In this document: one piece after another, positions 34,388-41,026 of the stretch
Numbering within the stretch: the first letter of the stretch is position 1
How the letters are laid out: the number at the start of each line of letters is the position of its first letter
DNA from: Bacillota bacterium
GTDB taxonomy: Bacteria > Bacillota > Clostridia > Clostridiales > Clostridiaceae
Direction: 5' to 3'
NCBI GenBank assembly: GCA_023445445.1
Contig: JAEXLD010000057.1
Coordinates: forward strand, 1-41,026
Length of the DNA stretch: 41,026 nt
Translations under genes and position numbers: made by a program
Notes under the pieces: generated by a model
Seen by the model: only the letters and a program-made list of their open reading frames with translations
What the model was told of the DNA's origin: nothing
Database searches by the model: none

Positions 34388-35242
34388 TCATTCCTCCCTG
34401 TAAATTGGGAATGTCATACAATGAGGGCCTCCTCCTGCTTTTAGAATTTGGCATAAATCAACCTCAATAACCTCTACTCCAGCTTCACGAATCTTATCAT
34501 TAACCATTTTGTTGTTTTTTATAGCAATTACCTTATTATTACCTATAGCTTGTACATTGCAGCCATGCTTAGCTACTAACTCTGATGGAACATCTATAAT
34601 ATTAAATCCTCTACGTTCTAGCATTTTTATAAAGAAATATGGTAATTCTCTTGTTGCAGCAATACATACTTTAGGTGCTACTATATTAAATACCATATCT
34701 AGGTGTAAATTTTCAGGTGGTACAGGAACTCCTACAACTGTATATCCGAATTTTTGTAGTTGTTCTCTCATATTATCAACACCTGCAGTATCTGTACGGT
34801 CTACTAATCCAAAGGCTATTGTGTGTTCATCTATCATCCAAATATCTCCGCCTTCAAAACATCCCGCATTACATCTACATATAATAGGTACTCCCAATTC
34901 TTTTAGTTTTGCTTCATATACTTTAGTTTCAGCTTGTCTTGCAGGATGCCTGAACTTACCTATAATGGCACCTTCCTTAACCATTCCTCCGAAATCACGG
35001 GCAAAAGTCTGAACTTCTAATTTTGGATCTGCTTCAACTTCCACTACTTCAATTCCATTATCTTTGTATGCCTTAATAAGCCTATTCCATTCTTCAACCA
35101 TTAAATCATTCTGTTCAGTTTCTCCTTTTTCCATCCAACTCTTAGTTATTTCATTAATTGCATTAAATACATAATATTTAGGTGAACAAACTAAAACTTT
35201 CTTTAAAACATTAGTTGCATTTGGTACATATACTTTTGACAT
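34388..35242 (-). CDS. DDAH/arginine deiminase-family amidinohydrolase
   Basis: A 284-aa guanidino-modifying enzyme (pentein fold). The FEGGD motif (about residues 130-134), HLDMVFN with catalytic His (about 180) and GGGPHCMT with the nucleophile Cys (about 275) match dimethylarginine dimethylaminohydrolases. It lacks the inserted helical domain of classical arginine deiminases, which are about 410 aa. In this operon it may deiminate arginine or a methylated arginine to citrulline for the carbamoyltransferase. AGGAGG lies 7 nt before the ATG. Confidence 0.9.
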   Translation of the reverse strand: MSKVYVPNATNVLKKVLVCSPKYYVFNAINEITKSWMEKGETEQNDLMVEEWNRLIKAYKDNGIEVVEVEADPKLEVQTFARDFGGMVKEGAIIGKFRHPARQAETKVYEAKLKELGVPIICRCNAGCFEGGDIWMIDEHTIAFGLVDRTDTAGVDNMREQLQKFGYTVVGVPVPPENLHLDMVFNIVAPKVCIAATRELPYFFIKMLERRGFNIIDVPSELVAKHGCNVQAIGNNKVIAIKNNKMVNDKIREAGVEVIEVDLCQILKAGGGPHCMTFPIYREE

Positions 35243-35258
35243 ATTTATCCTCCTTTAA

Positions 35259-36746
35259 CTATGCTATTAGTACTCCTGCTACTAAGAACGCAGCTGATAA
35301 TACTAATAAACCAATCATAAATTTAATATTTGTTTTTACCCACTGACCATAACTTATATGTGCAACTTCTGTACATGTCATTACCACTATAGATGTTGGC
35401 ATTATCATTTTTGCAAAACCTAAAGACACTAAATACACATTAATCATTATTTCAGGAGGTACATTTGCAAAACCTGCTAAAGCTGACATTATTGACATTG
35501 TGGCTGCTGCTAATCCAGTTGAGCTTGGAATAAGTGATGCTAATACCAAGTAGAATAATAAGCTCAATAATATAAATACTACTGGTGATAGACTACTTAA
35601 AGTATTTTCTCCAAAATGTAGTATTGTTGGAGTAATTAATCCATTATCCATAACTACTTGAATACCTCTTGCTAATGGTACTATAAATGCTGTAGATACT
35701 ATTCCAGAAGCACCTTTAATTAATATTTTTATTATCTTTTCAGCATTGTAATGCATAATGAAACCTGCAATAAAAGTCATTACAATTAGTAGCATAGATA
35801 TTTCATTAAAATACCAATCTCCTAATGGCACCATTCCCTTACCTAATATAGTACCTAAAACTGGTACTCCTGTTATAAACTTAGTTAGATCTTGAAAGAA
35901 AGTAAAGTTTGGATTTAATGAAGTCCATGGTACTAATCCGATTATCATAATAATAAATGTTAATGCAAATACAACTAGTATTCTTTTTTGTTCTTTGCTC
36001 ATTTCAGTTGTTTCATTAGATACTGGGAATTCTTTAAGATCCTCTTCCCTTCTAAAAAACTGTGGTGATTTTTCAGGATTATCTTTAATTTTTTTAGCAT
36101 ACCTACAGATATACCAAGAAATAACTGCCATAAATACTATAAACATAATAACACGCATTACTATTCCTTGACCTGGGCTGATTCCTGCTATATCAGAAGC
36201 GATTCCTACTGAAAATGGGTTGATAGTAGATGCTAAACAACCTCCTTGAGTCCCAAATACAACAATCATAACTGCAACTATTGTATCTAAGCCTAGTGCC
36301 AAGATTACAGGTATAAACATTAATAGATATACGAAACCTTCCTCGTATGCTCCTTCAACTGTTCCAAAAATACCCATAGCTACAACCAATATAGTTATTA
36401 AAGCATACATATTCTTTTGATTTTTTTCTGTAAGTCTCTTTAAAAATAATTTTATGGCATTTGTTTCATCCATCATTTCTAAGAAACTACCAAATAACAT
36501 AATAGTTAAAGATATAGCAATTGCTCCACTCATTGTCTTAGAACCAATCATACCAATTATAGGAGCCATAAAAATATCCCATAAACCTTGAGGGTTTGAG
36601 TCAGTTAGATGATAAGTTCCTGCTATAGCATGACCAGCGTCATCCAATTCATATGATCCTCCAGGTACAATCCAGCTTAAAATTGCAACTACAACTATTA
36701 CACAAAATATTATTATATATGTGTTCGGTGCTCTCTTTTTTTTCAT
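35259..36746 (-). CDS. YfcC-family amino acid/dicarboxylate transporter
   Basis: A 495-aa membrane protein with about 12 helices. The N-terminus KKKRAPNTYIIIFCVIVVVA, with IVPGGSYE, is typical of YfcC/DcuC-fold carriers. Clostridial members are often annotated as basic amino acid antiporters. By position it likely takes up arginine, citrulline or the substrate of the adjacent amidinohydrolase and exports ornithine. That is inference. AGGAGG lies 8 nt before the ATG. Confidence 0.9.
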   Translation of the reverse strand: MKKKRAPNTYIIIFCVIVVVAILSWIVPGGSYELDDAGHAIAGTYHLTDSNPQGLWDIFMAPIIGMIGSKTMSGAIAISLTIMLFGSFLEMMDETNAIKLFLKRLTEKNQKNMYALITILVVAMGIFGTVEGAYEEGFVYLLMFIPVILALGLDTIVAVMIVVFGTQGGCLASTINPFSVGIASDIAGISPGQGIVMRVIMFIVFMAVISWYICRYAKKIKDNPEKSPQFFRREEDLKEFPVSNETTEMSKEQKRILVVFALTFIIMIIGLVPWTSLNPNFTFFQDLTKFITGVPVLGTILGKGMVPLGDWYFNEISMLLIVMTFIAGFIMHYNAEKIIKILIKGASGIVSTAFIVPLARGIQVVMDNGLITPTILHFGENTLSSLSPVVFILLSLLFYLVLASLIPSSTGLAAATMSIMSALAGFANVPPEIMINVYLVSLGFAKMIMPTSIVVMTCTEVAHISYGQWVKTNIKFMIGLLVLSAAFLVAGVLIA

Positions 36747-36757
36747 TTTCTTCCCTC

Positions 36758-37780
36758 CTATACTTTTGGAATAAATAAATTACCTAAAGTTGCTGCCATA
36801 ACAGCCTTGATTGTATGCATTCTATTTTCAGCTTGCTCAAATTGACGAGCATGTGGCCCATAGAAAACCTCATCTGTCATTTCCATTTCCTTCACTCCAT
36901 ACTTTTCATATATTTCTCTTCCTAGAGATGTTTCTAAATTATGAAATGCTGGCAAACAGTGAAGTAATATATAATCTTTATTTTTAACATTACTTAATAA
37001 CTCTGCATTAACTTGATATGGTTTATTCAACCTTACTCTTTCTTCAAAAATAGCTTCTTCGTGCATTGCAGCCCATACATTAGTATAAATTGCATCTGCA
37101 TCTCTTACTGCTTCTACCGGGTCATTGTATATATTGATTTTAGCTCCTGACTTTTCTGCAAATTCCTTAGCTAACTTAATTACCTCTTCTTTGGGATTCA
37201 ATTCCTTAGGGCATCCAACATTAACATTAACACCTAAAATAGCACCAGTTACAATAATTGAATTACATACATTATTATCACCAGTTCCCATATAAGCAAT
37301 TGTTTTTCCTTCTAATGTTCCAAATTCTTCTTTCATTGTCATATAATCTGCTAGCATTTGTGTTGGATGTTCTGAATTAGTTAGCCCATTCCAAACAGGT
37401 ACATCTGCATAATAAGCCAATTCTTCTACTAAAGCCTGCTCAAATCCACGATATTCAATTCCATCAAACATATTTGTCAATACTAAAGCAGTATCTCTAA
37501 CACTTTCTTTTTTACCTAACTGAATATCACCTTTTCCTAAATATTCAGGATGTGCTCCTAAATCAATAGCTGCTGTAGTAAAAGCTGAACGTGTTCTTGT
37601 TGAAGGCTTTTCGAAAATTAATGCAATATTTTTTCCCTCTAAATATTTATGAGGAATATTATTTTTCTTTAGATATTTTAGGTGTTCTGCAAATTCTATT
37701 AAGAACATCAATTCATCCTTAGAGTAATCTTTTGTTGATAATAAGTCACGGTTTTGAAATACTGATTTCATGGGTGTCAC
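36758..37780 (-). CDS. Ornithine carbamoyltransferase
   Basis: About 340 aa. The carbamoyl phosphate motif is EKPSTRTRSAF, with HPTQML and HCLPAFHN (catalytic Cys). The C-terminal FEQAENRMHTIKAV marks it as ornithine-type and distinct from the putrescine type. In catabolic operons it splits citrulline to ornithine and carbamoyl phosphate. The start is uncertain: GTG at 37780 has GGAGG 5 nt upstream, while ATG at 37771 is 14 nt from it. I favour GTG. It begins 14 nt after the carbamate kinase stop. Confidence 0.94.
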   Translation of the reverse strand: MTPMKSVFQNRDLLSTKDYSKDELMFLIEFAEHLKYLKKNNIPHKYLEGKNIALIFEKPSTRTRSAFTTAAIDLGAHPEYLGKGDIQLGKKESVRDTALVLTNMFDGIEYRGFEQALVEELAYYADVPVWNGLTNSEHPTQMLADYMTMKEEFGTLEGKTIAYMGTGDNNVCNSIIVTGAILGVNVNVGCPKELNPKEEVIKLAKEFAEKSGAKINIYNDPVEAVRDADAIYTNVWAAMHEEAIFEERVRLNKPYQVNAELLSNVKNKDYILLHCLPAFHNLETSLGREIYEKYGVKEMEMTDEVFYGPHARQFEQAENRMHTIKAVMAATLGNLFIPKV

Positions 37781-37793
37781 ATCATCCTCCTTC

Positions 37794-38720
37794 TTATTCA
37801 ATTATTGTTCCAGTTAGCCCTTGTAGTGCTTCTTTAGCCTTATTTAGTGATGTTATTAAAGCCTTCTTATTTTTTCCACTTTCAACAAACTGTAATGCTG
37901 CTAATACCTTAGGAAGCATTGAGCCTGGTGCAAACTGTTTCTCTTCTATATATCTCTTAGCTTCATTAACTGATAAACGCCTTAACATTTTTTCATCTTT
38001 CGTATTGTAATTTATACATACTCCATCTACTGTTGTTAAAATAACTAACTTATCAGCATTGATTAACTCAGCTACCTTTTCACTAGCAAAATCCTTGTCA
38101 ATTACTGCTGCAATTCCTATAAGTAAATTTCCTTCCTTAATGACAGGAATTCCACCTCCTCCAGCGCAGATAACTACATCTCCGTTTTTTATCAAGTTGT
38201 TTATAACTTCCTTTTCAACTATGTCAATAGGTTTAGGGCTAGGGACTACTCTTCTATATCCCCTTCCTGAATCTTCCTTAATTATATAGTTGATTTTTCT
38301 CAACTTCTCTAATTGTTCTTTGTTATAAAACTTTCCAATTGGTTTAGTTGGATTATTAAAAGCTTCATCATTTGGATCAACTATTACTTGTGTTATAATT
38401 GTTTCAACGTTTTTTCTAATCCCACGGTTCAGTAATTCAGACCTTATGGAATTTTGAAGATGATAGCCGATATATCCTTGTGACATTGCACCACATTCAG
38501 GAAATGGCATTTCAATATCTTCAATTGATTTTTCAGCTGCTTCTTCAAATGCAAGATTTATCATTCCCACCTGAGGCCCATTGCCGTGTACAACTATTAC
38601 CTCACTTCCACTTTCAACCAGGTCTACAATGGACTTAGCAGTTTCCTTAACTAGCTCTAATTGTTCTTTAGCTGAATTTCCCAATGCGTTTCCACCTAAT
38701 GCAACAACTATTCTCTCCAT
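37794..38720 (-). CDS. arcC: Carbamate kinase
   Basis: A 308-aa amino acid kinase family enzyme that makes ATP from carbamoyl phosphate. VVALGGNALG at the N-terminus, VHGNGPQVG (about residue 45), CAGGGGIPVI (about 178-187) and the C-terminal AAL/GxxG region are diagnostic. It is the first gene of the operon, behind an extended -10 promoter. With the downstream carbamoyltransferase it gives one ATP per citrulline. Its ribosome site (AGGGAAG) is weak. Confidence 0.95.
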   Translation of the reverse strand: MERIVVALGGNALGNSAKEQLELVKETAKSIVDLVESGSEVIVVHGNGPQVGMINLAFEEAAEKSIEDIEMPFPECGAMSQGYIGYHLQNSIRSELLNRGIRKNVETIITQVIVDPNDEAFNNPTKPIGKFYNKEQLEKLRKINYIIKEDSGRGYRRVVPSPKPIDIVEKEVINNLIKNGDVVICAGGGGIPVIKEGNLLIGIAAVIDKDFASEKVAELINADKLVILTTVDGVCINYNTKDEKMLRRLSVNEAKRYIEEKQFAPGSMLPKVLAALQFVESGKNKKALITSLNKAKEALQGLTGTIIE

Positions 38721-38780
38721 TATTACTTCCCTTTCATTTTTATTATTTAAAATGATTGGCCAACCATTTCTTTAATTTAA

Positions 38781-38809
38781 TTATAGCAATGGCTCTCTTC
38801 TTCAAATAT
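38781..38809 (-). promoter_or_regulatory. Promoter of the carbamate kinase operon
   Basis: The minus strand shows TGCTATAAT, an extended -10 with TATAAT at 38781-38786, about 60 nt before the start codon. The -35 is weak (TATTTG at 17 bp). Confidence 0.6.
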
Positions 38810-38844
38810 TGTGTAAATGTATACATTTTGAAATACCAATGTGT

Positions 38845-38882
38845 ATTTATGTATATAAATTTGTAAATTTATATACATAAAT
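38845..38882. repeat. Perfect 18-bp inverted repeat in divergent promoter region
   Basis: Arms 38845-38862 and 38865-38882 are exact reverse complements around a GT spacer. The right arm overlaps the -35 of the regulator promoter. It lies between a PucR-family gene and the operon it likely controls, so it is a good candidate operator for autoregulation. Being A/T rich it could also be a cruciform. Confidence 0.75.
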
Positions 38883-38900
38883 TCATAATTGTGGTATAAT
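38872..38900 (+). promoter_or_regulatory. Promoter of the PucR-family regulator gene
   Basis: TATACA (38872-38877), 17 bp, TATAAT (38895-38900) with TG one base upstream (extended -10). The -35 lies in the inverted repeat. Confidence 0.7.
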
Positions 38901-39001
38901 TTAATTTATAATTTGTTTAATTTTTATAATATATATGATATAAAAAAGTATATAATAAGCATAACTTTATATGAAAGTGGATAAAGAAAGGAGCTGAATT
39001 T

Positions 39002-40618
39002 ATGATTACTGTCTCCGATTTTATAAAAAATTCTAATATTCATGCTAAACTTTTATACGGTTTGAATGGAAGCAAAAAAATAATATCTTCAGTGACAATT
39101 GAAGATATTCCTGAAATTCTAGATTGGTCAACTAAAGGGGATTTAATTATATCTGGAATGCTTCTTAAAGATACGCTTACATTAAGTTGGATAGATGAAG
39201 CAATTAAACTAGGTATTGTTGGAATTATAAGCAAAGATAAATTTATCAGCCTTATAGATGAATCTATCTTAAACTACTGCGAAGAAAAATCTTTTCCTAT
39301 AATTTCTGTACCTGAAGAATATTGCTGGAGCAAAGTTATTGCATCTATAACTAACTTAATTACAGAAAAAGTCACTAGTCTACTTAAAGATACTATTATG
39401 TTTGAAAACTCTTTAATAAAATTATTAATACAAAATTCATCATTATCTAATTTATCAGAAAGTATAAAGAAAGAATATGATTTTGATTTTACATTCTTAA
39501 ATAATAATTTCAATCTGATAACTAATAGCACTGATAATAATTGGATTAAAAGAACTGAAAATATTAATGAATTTACTGTCACTATAATAAATGATTCTTT
39601 TACTTCTGAATTTAATTGCTCTTACGTATTCAAGTATATAAATAATTACTTACAATCTGAGAAAAAGTGTTTATATATCTTCCCTATCATAATTGATAAT
39701 AGCCTTTCTTCATATATATGTGTACTGCTTGATTATCCTTACACTAATTTGAATAGGATTCAAATTACTAGAATTCAACAGCTTATATTAGTAACAACTC
39801 TATTAATGAAGGAGGAAAAGATTTTTAATGAAGAATTAAGGAAGACCAACTTTGATATCTACGAAAAACTATCAAGTAACAGTGAAATTTCTATAGAAAA
39901 GGCATACTTTTTATTAGAGCCCCTAAATAAGAAGCTTCATACCTATTATTATGTTGTATTTATTAACAATCCTTTAGATGACTTCTTACTATATAATGAA
40001 ATTAACAAAGAATTAAAAAATTCATTTACCTACATTGACCACATCATGCATTTCACAAATGACAAATATTATATTCTTCTAATTCCTGATATAATTCCTG
40101 ATTTTGATGGTATTATTAATAATATTTATAATATTTATAAAAAAGTTATGAAATGTGAGGATATTTTCCTTGGAATAAGCACTGTTTCAACTATTAATAA
40201 TATATCTAAACTGCAAAAAGAAGCTATGTATGCAAACAAGGTGGCCTATAGATTAAATAATAAACATATACTAAAATATGAAGATTTAGGAATTATTAAA
40301 ATGTTTATAGACAATGACTCTATAAATAATTCATATTTAGAAAACACTTACAACTCATATATAAAGCCACTTATTGACCACGATAATAAATATAATAGCC
40401 AATTATTAATTACATTACAGCATTATATTAAGTGTAACTTTAATAAGAACGACACTGCAAACTCACTTTATATTCATATAAATACTCTAAGGCAGAGAAT
40501 AGCTACTATTAATAAAATTCTTAATGTTGATATGGATTTACCAGAAGATTTATTCAATATCCAGTTAGCCTTAAAAGTAAAATTATTATATGACTTGGAA
40601 ATCTTAAAGTTAGAATAA
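39002..40618 (+). CDS. PucR-family transcriptional regulator
   Basis: A 538-aa regulator. The N-terminal PucR ligand-type domain covers residues about 1-125 (TIEDIPEILDW then GDLIISGM). A central GGDEF-like/GAF-like region of low conservation follows. A C-terminal PucR helix-turn-helix lies at about 475-535 (NDTANSLYIHINTLRQRI). The family senses nitrogen metabolites such as purines, amino acids or their breakdown products. It is divergent from the carbamate kinase operon and is likely its activator. AAGGAGC lies 9 nt before the ATG. Confidence 0.93.
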   Translation: MITVSDFIKNSNIHAKLLYGLNGSKKIISSVTIEDIPEILDWSTKGDLIISGMLLKDTLTLSWIDEAIKLGIVGIISKDKFISLIDESILNYCEEKSFPIISVPEEYCWSKVIASITNLITEKVTSLLKDTIMFENSLIKLLIQNSSLSNLSESIKKEYDFDFTFLNNNFNLITNSTDNNWIKRTENINEFTVTIINDSFTSEFNCSYVFKYINNYLQSEKKCLYIFPIIIDNSLSSYICVLLDYPYTNLNRIQITRIQQLILVTTLLMKEEKIFNEELRKTNFDIYEKLSSNSEISIEKAYFLLEPLNKKLHTYYYVVFINNPLDDFLLYNEINKELKNSFTYIDHIMHFTNDKYYILLIPDIIPDFDGIINNIYNIYKKVMKCEDIFLGISTVSTINNISKLQKEAMYANKVAYRLNNKHILKYEDLGIIKMFIDNDSINNSYLENTYNSYIKPLIDHDNKYNSQLLITLQHYIKCNFNKNDTANSLYIHINTLRQRIATINKILNVDMDLPEDLFNIQLALKVKLLYDLEILKLE

Positions 40619-40702
40619 TTAGGCATAGTAAAATTCATTATTATAGCTTCATAACACAAGCCCCTAGGTGTAACTTAATTTTCACATGAAATTTAATATA
40701 AA

Positions 40703-40756
40703 AAAGGCTATACCTTGCTGCAATTGAATCTGCAACAGGTATGACCTTATTTTTTT
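40703..40756 (+). terminator. Terminator of the PucR-family gene
   Basis: An imperfect stem of about 17 bp (AAGGCTATACCTTGCTGCA pairing with TGCAACAGGTATGACCTT) is followed by a T-run. It lies 85 nt after the stop codon. Confidence 0.85.
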
Positions 40757-40843
40757 AGATAATTACTTAGATAACTTTGATTTTCTCATTGATTTCAAGC
40801 GTATTCATTACCATAAAAATTATAAATAGTCATGGGTAAATAA

Positions 40844-40892
40844 TAAAAAATGACCGTCTATATAAATGATAAAAATCATTCAATAGACAGTC
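40844..40892 (-). terminator. Terminator of the [2Fe-2S] protein gene
   Basis: TGACCGTCTAT (from 40851) pairs with ATAGACAGTCC (to 40892), with an inner ATCATT/AATGAT pairing and an A-run at 40844-40850 that gives a U-tract on the minus strand. It follows the stop codon at 40906. Confidence 0.85.
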
Positions 40893-40905
40893 CTTTATAA
40901 AAAAA

Positions 40906-41026
40906 CTATTTATTATTTTCAATTAATGCTTCAATTCTAGCTCCACATCTACTAGCTCCACAGAATCCTGTTCCAGCACAAGTAGCTTCTTGAACCTTTT
41001 CAAAAGTATCAGCACCATCTTTTATA
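40906..41026 (-). CDS. Bfd-like [2Fe-2S]-binding protein, partial
   Basis: The C-terminal 39 residues of a protein cut by the window edge. It reads TFEKVQEATCAGTGFCG and then ASRCGARIEALIENN. Three Cys in a CxxxxxCxxxxC arrangement fit the C-terminal part of the Bfd-like [2Fe-2S] domain found in small clostridial iron-sulfur proteins or domains. Whether it is stand-alone or part of a larger enzyme cannot be seen. Confidence 0.6.
   Translation of the reverse strand, partial: IKDGADTFEKVQEATCAGTGFCGASRCGARIEALIENNK

Noticed and set aside
34509..35012. A 167-codon open frame on the plus strand opposite the amidinohydrolase gene
   Set aside because: It lies wholly within the amidinohydrolase gene, opposite its conserved motifs. 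Its translation is not protein-like.

Overview
The window is very AT-rich, uses strong AGGAGG-type ribosome sites and has short Rho-independent terminators after most transcripts. The gene families (VorB-type 2-oxoacid:ferredoxin oxidoreductase, a PucR-linked carbamate kinase operon, DUF2935, YfcC carrier, zf-HC2 anti-sigma factors) point to an anaerobic Firmicute, most likely a Clostridium sensu stricto relative. I see no rRNA, tRNA, CRISPR array or intact insertion sequence. Nearly all genes lie on the minus strand, so transcription runs from high to low coordinates.

Region 1 (about 0.2-12.6 kb) is one eight-gene operon: a large signal-peptide-bearing membrane protein, an ABC ATPase, an ABC-2 permease, a membrane-anchored protein with a charged coiled coil and Gly-rich linker, a MoxR AAA+ ATPase, a DUF58 protein, a BatA/VWA protein and a double-VWA membrane protein. 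It joins the Bat/MoxR theme to a Gld-like ABC module. Its substrate is unknown. Region 2 (12.9-18.5 kb) holds a DUF2935 protein, small membrane and zinc-ribbon proteins, and a MacA/MacB-like efflux system. Region 3 (18.7-20.4 kb) has a sigma factor gene followed by two tandem zf-HC2 anti-sigma genes, then a 42-codon remnant of a flavodoxin gene.

Region 4 (20.5-24.8 kb) is the most unusual: a peptide-secretion locus. It has a 131-aa protein with a textbook double-glycine leader, an intact HlyD-type adaptor, an unrecognised 165-aa protein, and a C39-type exporter ABC gene that is doubly broken. The exporter has lost its 5' end, including any C39 peptidase, and is split by an in-frame TAA between the membrane and ATPase domains. 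An orphan LytTR response regulator lies upstream.

Region 5 (24.9-29.8 kb) carries an alpha/beta hydrolase, a glycerophosphodiester phosphodiesterase, a DUF2809 protein, two tandem Fe/Mn superoxide dismutase paralogues (one behind a well-formed promoter with two Fur/PerR-like boxes), a zinc-ribbon protein and small hypotheticals, including a 32-codon gene missed by length cut-offs. Region 6 (29.8-33.1 kb) is a VorB-type ferredoxin oxidoreductase operon led by a ParA-like ATPase. Region 7 (33.3-40.6 kb) is an arginine-deiminase-like fermentation operon (carbamate kinase, ornithine carbamoyltransferase, YfcC carrier, short DDAH-family amidinohydrolase, 2-hydroxyacid dehydrogenase). A PucR-family regulator is transcribed divergently, and the shared intergenic region holds a perfect 18-bp inverted repeat. 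The window ends inside a gene for a Bfd-like [2Fe-2S] protein.
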